NCBI RefSeq assembly: GCF_034377285.1
Contig: NZ_CP139715.1
Coordinates: 2,650,001 to 2,714,000, forward strand
Direction: 5' to 3'
DNA from: Thalassobaculum sp. OXR-137
Lineage (GTDB): Bacteria; Pseudomonadota; Alphaproteobacteria; Thalassobaculales; Thalassobaculaceae
Length of the DNA: 64,000 bases
Under the pieces are notes generated by a model. It saw only the letters and a list, made by a program, of their open reading frames with translations, was not told the origin of the DNA and made no database searches. This document shows, piece after piece, positions 59,742-64,000 of this stretch; positions within the stretch are counted from its first letter, which is position 1, and every line of letters starts with the position of its first letter. Both the position numbers and the translations under genes were made by a program.

Positions 59742-60710
59742 TCAGTCGAAGCTCGCGTCGATCCGTCGGACCAGGTCGGCATCCAGCGGCCCCCTGGCTT
59801 CCGCCACCAGCGCCATCTCCAGTTCCCGGCGGTTCTTCACCCCCAGGACAACGGTGTCGACGCCGTCCATGGTCAGCGCGTAGCGGTGGGCGAGGTCGGC
59901 CGGATCCTCGCCGATCTCGGTCGCCAGTTTGCGCCAGCCTGCGGCCCGTTTGTAGTCCAGCATTTCCGGGTGATCGTCGGGCAGGGGACGGTCGATCTCG
60001 GCGGACAGCGCGCCCGCCTGCACCGCCTTGATGCCGAGCACGCCGACGCCGTTGGCCTTGGCGGTGGCGATCACCTCGCGCTGTTTGGTCGGGCCGTCGT
60101 AGAATTTCAGTGCGCCGGGGCTGTCGATCGAGTTGCTGATGGCCTGCACGGCGGCGGGGGCCGGGCTCTCGCCCAGCAGCTTGATGATCGCGTCCGGCTG
60201 GCCGATGCCGGTCAGGCCCCAGGCGCCGATCAGCCCCTCGGCCATGAATTTCTCGAAAAGCGGCCGCACATGCTCGCAGAACACCGAGTACGGGGTGACC
60301 CGCAGGGCCGCGTCCGGATGGCCGCGCATGGGATGGTCATCGGGCGCGACGTTGGAGTGCAGGAAGAACAGGTCGATCTTCTCCACCTTCATCAGCTCCA
60401 GGCTGGTGGCGATGGAGCTGCGCAGCCGGGTCTCGATCTCGGCCGGAGGCGTGCCGCCGAGCAGGCACTTGGTGGTCACCCGCACACCGGCCGGAAGCTT
60501 GCCGCCGAAGGCCTCGCCGATCACCGACTCCGCCTCGCCGTCGCCGTAGCGCGGGGCCATGTCGAGCAGGGTGATGCCGCCGTCCACCGCGGCCTTGACC
60601 GTGGCGACGCATTCCTCGCGCGTCGTCTTGCCCCACAGATGGCCGATCCCGCCGCCGCCGAGTGTCAGGGCGCTGACCGGGCCGAAGGACCCGAGGGTGC
60701 GCTGTTCCAT
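59742..60710 (-). CDS. Aldo/keto reductase
   Basis: This 322-residue TIM-barrel oxidoreductase has the tetrad region LLDMAPRYGDGEAESVIGEAFGGK (Asp and Tyr), the Lys in VRVTTKCLLGGTPP and the His in IDLFFLHSNVAPDD. The start MEQRTLGSFGPVSALTLGGGGIGHLWG is typical of the L-galactose-dehydrogenase-like or YajO-like branch. IGAWGLTGIGQPDAIIKLL and YALTMDGVDTVVLGVKNRRELEMAL are standard. Cofactor is probably NADP(H); the substrate is unknown. First gene of a two-gene unit with the M20 amidohydrolase and divergent from a TfdA-type dioxygenase. Confidence 0.93.
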   Translation of the reverse strand: MEQRTLGSFGPVSALTLGGGGIGHLWGKTTREECVATVKAAVDGGITLLDMAPRYGDGEAESVIGEAFGGKLPAGVRVTTKCLLGGTPPAEIETRLRSSIATSLELMKVEKIDLFFLHSNVAPDDHPMRGHPDAALRVTPYSVFCEHVRPLFEKFMAEGLIGAWGLTGIGQPDAIIKLLGESPAPAAVQAISNSIDSPGALKFYDGPTKQREVIATAKANGVGVLGIKAVQAGALSAEIDRPLPDDHPEMLDYKRAAGWRKLATEIGEDPADLAHRYALTMDGVDTVVLGVKNRRELEMALVAEARGPLDADLVRRIDASFD

Positions 60711-60805
60711 GCGTCTCTCCCGATTTCTTGTTGTGCCAGCAACGCTAGCAGGCGAGGCATGGTCGGGTGTACCCTCCTAAAAAACAGGGAATACGGGAGG
60801 AACTT

Positions 60806-61699
60806 ATGAGTGATGCAGCACAGGCCTCGCAGGGTGCCCTGCACGCCCGCCCGCTGACCCCCGTCGTCGGCGCCGAGATCCTCGGTGTCGATCTCGGCGC
60901 GGTGAGCGACAGCCAGTTCGCTTTCATCCAGGACGCCTTCGACCGCTATGCCGGCCTGCTGTTCCGCGGCCAGGATCTGTCGCCCGAGCAACTGGTGGCC
61001 TTCAGCCGGCGATTCGGCGATCTCGATCACGCGCCGATCATGGAGAACGGCCAGACCGCGGTGCCGGGCCTGCCCGAGGTCTATCTGGTGTCCAACATCA
61101 AGGGAGCCGACGGCAAGGAGATCGGCAGCCTGGGGGCGGGCGAGGCGGTCTGGCATACGGACATGTCCTATCTGCCGGCCCCGCCGGACATCTCCATGCT
61201 GCACGCGATCGAGGTGCCGCCGGCCGGGGGTGATACCTGGCTGTGCGGCATGAACGCGGCCTACAACGCCCTGCCGGACGACCTGAAGCGCCGGGCACGG
61301 GGGCTGCGGATCAAGCATGACGGCACCTACAATTCCGGCGGCTATGTGCGCCAGGGCGTGACCCCGACGGAGGACCCGCGGGAGAGCCCGGGCACCTACC
61401 ACCCGGTGGTCATCGCCCATCCGAACACCGGCCAGCCGCTGCTCTATCTCGGCCGCCGCCGCATGGCCCATATCGAGGGACTGGACCTCGCGGAGTCCGA
61501 GGCGCTGCTGGACGAGCTGTGGGCCCATGCGACCCGCGACGAGAACGCCTACCGCCACAACTGGCGGGTCGGCGACGTGCTGATGTGGGACAACCGGGCG
61601 ACCATGCACCGCCGCGACCCGTTCGATGCCTCCGCCCGCCGCCTCATGCGCCGGACCCAGGTGAAGGGGGCGCTCAAGCCGGCGGCCTATGCGGGTTAA
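60806..61699 (+). CDS. TauD/TfdA family Fe(II)/2-oxoglutarate dioxygenase
   Basis: This 297-residue dioxygenase has the iron ligands His-x-Asp in GEAVWHTDMSYLPAPPDISMLHAIEVPPAGGDTW, and the distal His in VGDVLMWDNRATMHRRDPFD. The 2-oxoglutarate Arg is in ARRLMRRTQVKG. The opening LTPVVGAEILGVDLGAVSDSQFAFIQDAFDRYAGLLFRGQDLSPEQLVAFSRRFGDLD matches the TauD/TfdA pattern closely. Taurine, 2,4-D-like ethers or a related compound could be the substrate. The start follows GGGAGGAACTT. It is divergent from the aldo/keto reductase, with 95 bases between, and not followed by a transporter. Confidence 0.94.
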   Translation: MSDAAQASQGALHARPLTPVVGAEILGVDLGAVSDSQFAFIQDAFDRYAGLLFRGQDLSPEQLVAFSRRFGDLDHAPIMENGQTAVPGLPEVYLVSNIKGADGKEIGSLGAGEAVWHTDMSYLPAPPDISMLHAIEVPPAGGDTWLCGMNAAYNALPDDLKRRARGLRIKHDGTYNSGGYVRQGVTPTEDPRESPGTYHPVVIAHPNTGQPLLYLGRRRMAHIEGLDLAESEALLDELWAHATRDENAYRHNWRVGDVLMWDNRATMHRRDPFDASARRLMRRTQVKGALKPAAYAG

Positions 61700-61819
61700 T
61701 CCGCTGCGGGCGTTCAGGTCGTTGGGTTTCTGGCGCGGATTTCGTAAAATGGCGCAGGAATAGGTGGCCGGCCGGTAGAGCAGATGGGCGCCGAAGGTTC
61801 CGGATCTTATGGAAATGGC

Positions 61820-63655
61820 ATGCCCGTCCGCGCGTTCCTGATGCTGATCTGCCTGTGCGGCGCCCTTGGCATCCTGCCGCGGACGGCCCTGAGCCAGAGC
61901 GGCTCGCCGCATACCGTCCCAATCATCGACCAGTCCTCGATCGGCGACGGGATCGAACTGATCGACCATGCCCTGATATTGCGGGATCCCGGCGGGGCGC
62001 TCGACCTCGACCGGGCCCTGGCCTCGCCGGACTGGCAGTGGCTGGACGCCGACAAACGCAATGCAGGAATTACCGACGACCGGTTCTGGGTGCGCTTCCG
62101 GCTGCGCAACGACACCGGGATCGCCCGCGAGATGGTCGCGAGTTACGATATCGCCAACCTGATGGATTTCACCGCCTATGTGCGGGCGCCGGACGGCAGC
62201 GTGACGCGCACCGACCTGGATCCCGCAATGCCGTACGACCAGCGGGCCCTCGCGTCGCCCCTGCCGGCCGTGTCGATCCTGGTGCCGCCGGGCGGGGAGC
62301 GGGACGTGACGGTGGCCTTCGGCAACGCGTTCCCGGTCCCGATGAACACGGATCTGGACCTGTGGACCGCCGCCGGCTTCGCGCGTCACACCCTGCTGAC
62401 GACCACCTTCATCGTCTTCCTGGTCGGCTGCCTGGGGACGGCGGCGGCTTTCTGGCTGCTGTACGGGGCGTTCATGCGCCAGGGACGCATGGTCGTCTAT
62501 GCGCTTTACATGACGGGACTGGTCGCGCTGTTCCTGACCTTCACCGGCGTCGGCGAGCAGATCCTCTTCCCGTCGACCCTGTGGCTGCGGGCGCTTGGTT
62601 TCCACTGGGTCATGTTCTGTGTGGGCGCCGCCTGTCTGGAATTCGCCCGCCGCCACCTCGATGTCGCCCGGCTGCACCCGGGCCACGACCGCTTCATGCG
62701 CCTGGCCGCGGCGTTCAGCCTCTGCATGGCCGTGGTGGCGTTCCCGAGCCGCTATCCGGAGATCGAGGCGCCCCTGACATTCGTCGCGATGAGCGGCTTC
62801 CCGCTCTACGTCACCTGGCGGAGCTGGATCGCCTGGCGCCGGGACGGGATATCCTACGCCGGCTGGATGGTGGTCGGTTGGGGCGGCGTGACGGTGTCCT
62901 CCGTGATGGGGGTGTTCGGCAGCGTCATCGACCTGTCGTTCGTGACGTTCTCCCAGGCGGATTTCTTGCGCGTTGTCCTGGCCAGCACGGTGGTGGAGAG
63001 CCTGTTGCTCAGCGCCTCGCTCGGCCAGTGGCTGCGCGGGCAGGAGGTCCGGCGGATCGCCGCGGAGACGGCGGCCAGCCGGGATGCCCTGACCGGCCTG
63101 CTGAACCGGCGGGGATTCGATGCCAACGTTCTGCACCTGAAGCAGATGGGCCTGTGGCCGGGCCGGCTCTGGCTGGCCCTCATCGATCTCGACCAGTTCA
63201 AGGACATCAACGACACCTTCAGCCATGCGGCGGGCGATGCGGTCCTGACCCATTTCGCGACCATGCTGCGCCACGAGTTCCGCGCCAACGACCTGACCGC
63301 AAGGTTCGGCGGCGAGGAGTTCATCCTGCTGTTCGAGGCCGAGAGCGAGGAGGTCGCCCGGGCCGTGGTGGACCGGGTCCGCCGGCGCTTCGCCGACACG
63401 CCGACCCGCTACGAGGGATCGATGATCGGCCATACCCTGAGCGCGGGCCTGGTGCGGATCGCCGACGGCGAGGACCAGCAGGAGGCGACCCTGATCGCTC
63501 TGGCGGACGCCGCGCTCTATGCCGCCAAGAAGGCCGGCCGGAACACCGTTCGGGCCGCCTCGGACCTGGCGGAAGGCCACGATCCGGACCGCTCGCACCC
63601 GGGCAAGGTGGTCGGCCTGTCGTCCCTGACCGAGACGGCGACGGCCCAACGCTGA
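61820..63655 (+). CDS. 7TMR-DISM diguanylate cyclase (GGDEF)
   Basis: This 611-residue protein has a signal peptide (MPVRAFLMLICLCGALGILP), a periplasmic 7TMR-DISMED2-like sensor of about 170 residues, and seven membrane helices. A C-terminal GGDEF domain follows: DALTGLLNRRGF, LIDLDQFKDINDTFSHAAGDAVL and the active site RFGGEEF. The inhibitory site R-x-x-D is present as RAND five residues before GGEEF, so product inhibition is likely. It would make cyclic di-GMP in response to a periplasmic signal, possibly a carbohydrate. ATG at 61820 is chosen because the signal peptide begins there; a frame from 61784 adds 12 residues. A paralogue begins 114 bases downstream. Confidence 0.93.
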   Translation: MPVRAFLMLICLCGALGILPRTALSQSGSPHTVPIIDQSSIGDGIELIDHALILRDPGGALDLDRALASPDWQWLDADKRNAGITDDRFWVRFRLRNDTGIAREMVASYDIANLMDFTAYVRAPDGSVTRTDLDPAMPYDQRALASPLPAVSILVPPGGERDVTVAFGNAFPVPMNTDLDLWTAAGFARHTLLTTTFIVFLVGCLGTAAAFWLLYGAFMRQGRMVVYALYMTGLVALFLTFTGVGEQILFPSTLWLRALGFHWVMFCVGAACLEFARRHLDVARLHPGHDRFMRLAAAFSLCMAVVAFPSRYPEIEAPLTFVAMSGFPLYVTWRSWIAWRRDGISYAGWMVVGWGGVTVSSVMGVFGSVIDLSFVTFSQADFLRVVLASTVVESLLLSASLGQWLRGQEVRRIAAETAASRDALTGLLNRRGFDANVLHLKQMGLWPGRLWLALIDLDQFKDINDTFSHAAGDAVLTHFATMLRHEFRANDLTARFGGEEFILLFEAESEEVARAVVDRVRRRFADTPTRYEGSMIGHTLSAGLVRIADGEDQQEATLIALADAALYAAKKAGRNTVRAASDLAEGHDPDRSHPGKVVGLSSLTETATAQR

Positions 63656-63769
63656 CCGTCCGCTTTGCCACGGGCCTTTCCGATCATTCGGTTTTGATGA
63701 TAATGCGCTCGATCACCGGCTAGGCGCTCGGATCGGGCCGCGGATCGCTTGGGACCCGAAGGTAACGGC

Positions 63770-64000
63770 ATGCCTGTTCGCCTGGCAGTTCTGGCGCTGA
63801 TCGCCTTGATTGCTCTCGTCGTACCCCCGGCCGGCGCGGCCGAGCCCGCGATGCCGTCTGCCATCGAGCTTTCGTCCCTCGACGGGGATGTAAGCCTCCT
63901 TGGCCGGGCGCTGTTCCTGATCGAGCCGGACGGCCCGCTTTCCGTCGAGGAGGCCTTGCGCTCCGCCGGCTGGCAGATGGCGACCGAACGGACCCGCAAG
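63770..64000 (+). CDS. Paralogue of the 7TMR-DISM protein, 3'-truncated by the window edge
   Basis: The visible 77 codons read MPVRLAVLALIALIALVVPPAG, then EPAMPSAIELSSLDGDVSLLGRALFLIEPDGPLSVEEALRSAGWQMATER in outline. They align with the start of the preceding gene: the same MPVR start and signal peptide, then LIDHALILRDPGGALDLDRALASPDWQW against LLGRALFLIEPDGPLSVEEALRSAGWQM. It is therefore a tandem duplicate sensor, probably with the same seven-helix and GGDEF layout, though the output domain is outside the window. AAGGTAACGGC precedes the ATG. Confidence 0.8.
   Translation, partial: MPVRLAVLALIALIALVVPPAGAAEPAMPSAIELSSLDGDVSLLGRALFLIEPDGPLSVEEALRSAGWQMATERTRK

Noticed and set aside
60665-63649. 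994-codon open frame on the minus strand
   Set aside because: Antisense of the TfdA dioxygenase and diguanylate cyclase genes; its composition (His/Gln/Arg/Gly-rich) is that of a GC shadow.
1-64000. CRISPR array
   Set aside because: No regularly spaced direct repeats with unique spacers were found; the repeated units present are palindromic and irregularly spaced.

Overview
The window reads as a chromosomal segment of a GC-rich alphaproteobacterium, most likely of the Rhodospirillales. The reasons are the very GC-rich codon third positions, the TIGR02186-type membrane protein, two PAS_5-type proteins, DUF1285, DUF427, a MoxR/DUF58/DUF4159 cluster, an alphaproteobacterial-type elongator tRNA-Met, and abundant short palindromic intergenic repeats. 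The species is not identified. Almost all of it is ordinary core or near-core genome; no CRISPR array, transposase, prophage or rRNA operon was seen.

Layout. 1-8.3 kb: a truncated TIGR02186 gene, a rhodanese, hutI, an orphan ABC ATPase with a GST, a conserved unknown, a PilZ protein, and pirin/wrbA divergent from a LysR regulator. 8.4-15.2 kb: a four-gene minus-strand MoxR - DUF58 - BatA/DUF4159 - membrane VWA-like operon. 15.3-18.6 kb: DUF1285 - Nudix CoA pyrophosphatase - CCA-adding enzyme - hydratase, closely spaced. 18.6-23.5 kb: a palindromic repeat cluster, an SMR guanidinium-type exporter with a possible structured leader, an MDR oxidoreductase, a GNAT and a large Lhr-type helicase. 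23.7-25.5 kb: an alanine-repeat protein of unknown function. 25.6-30.2 kb: PrxQ/Bcp, a hydrolase coupled to a DapA-like enzyme, DUF427 and a TauD dioxygenase. 30.2-39 kb: glnE, a large AsmA/DUF3971 envelope protein, tyrS and anmK.

39-45.1 kb: a sulfur/iron-sulfur block (an IscR-like Rrf2 regulator, cysteine desulfurase, tenA, mnmA) followed by tRNA-Met, a MORN-repeat protein and a degenerate copy of the same tRNA, which looks like a small insertion scar. 45.2-50.7 kb: a YrhK-like membrane protein, two PAS_5 proteins, a methyltransferase, and an acyl-CoA dehydrogenase divergent from an IclR regulator across a clean palindrome. 50.8-56 kb: an agmatinase-family enzyme, then a strikingly AT-rich gene with a HEPN-like R-x4-H motif (the clearest horizontally acquired gene), then a PepSY/TonB-receptor pair behind a Fur-like promoter. 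56.4-58.4 kb: cold-shock protein, three small conserved-looking proteins and a DJ-1/PfpI protein. 58.5-64 kb: M20 amidohydrolase and aldo/keto reductase, a TfdA-type dioxygenase, and two tandem 7TM diguanylate-cyclase-type genes, the second cut by the window edge.

The most unusual items are the AT-rich HEPN-like gene, the tRNA-Met/MORN/tRNA-remnant segment, the alanine-repeat gene, and a family of about 110-130 bp nested inverted repeats, one copy of which supplies the C-terminus and stop codon of the IclR regulator. All functions are inferred from sequence motifs read by eye; no database search was possible.
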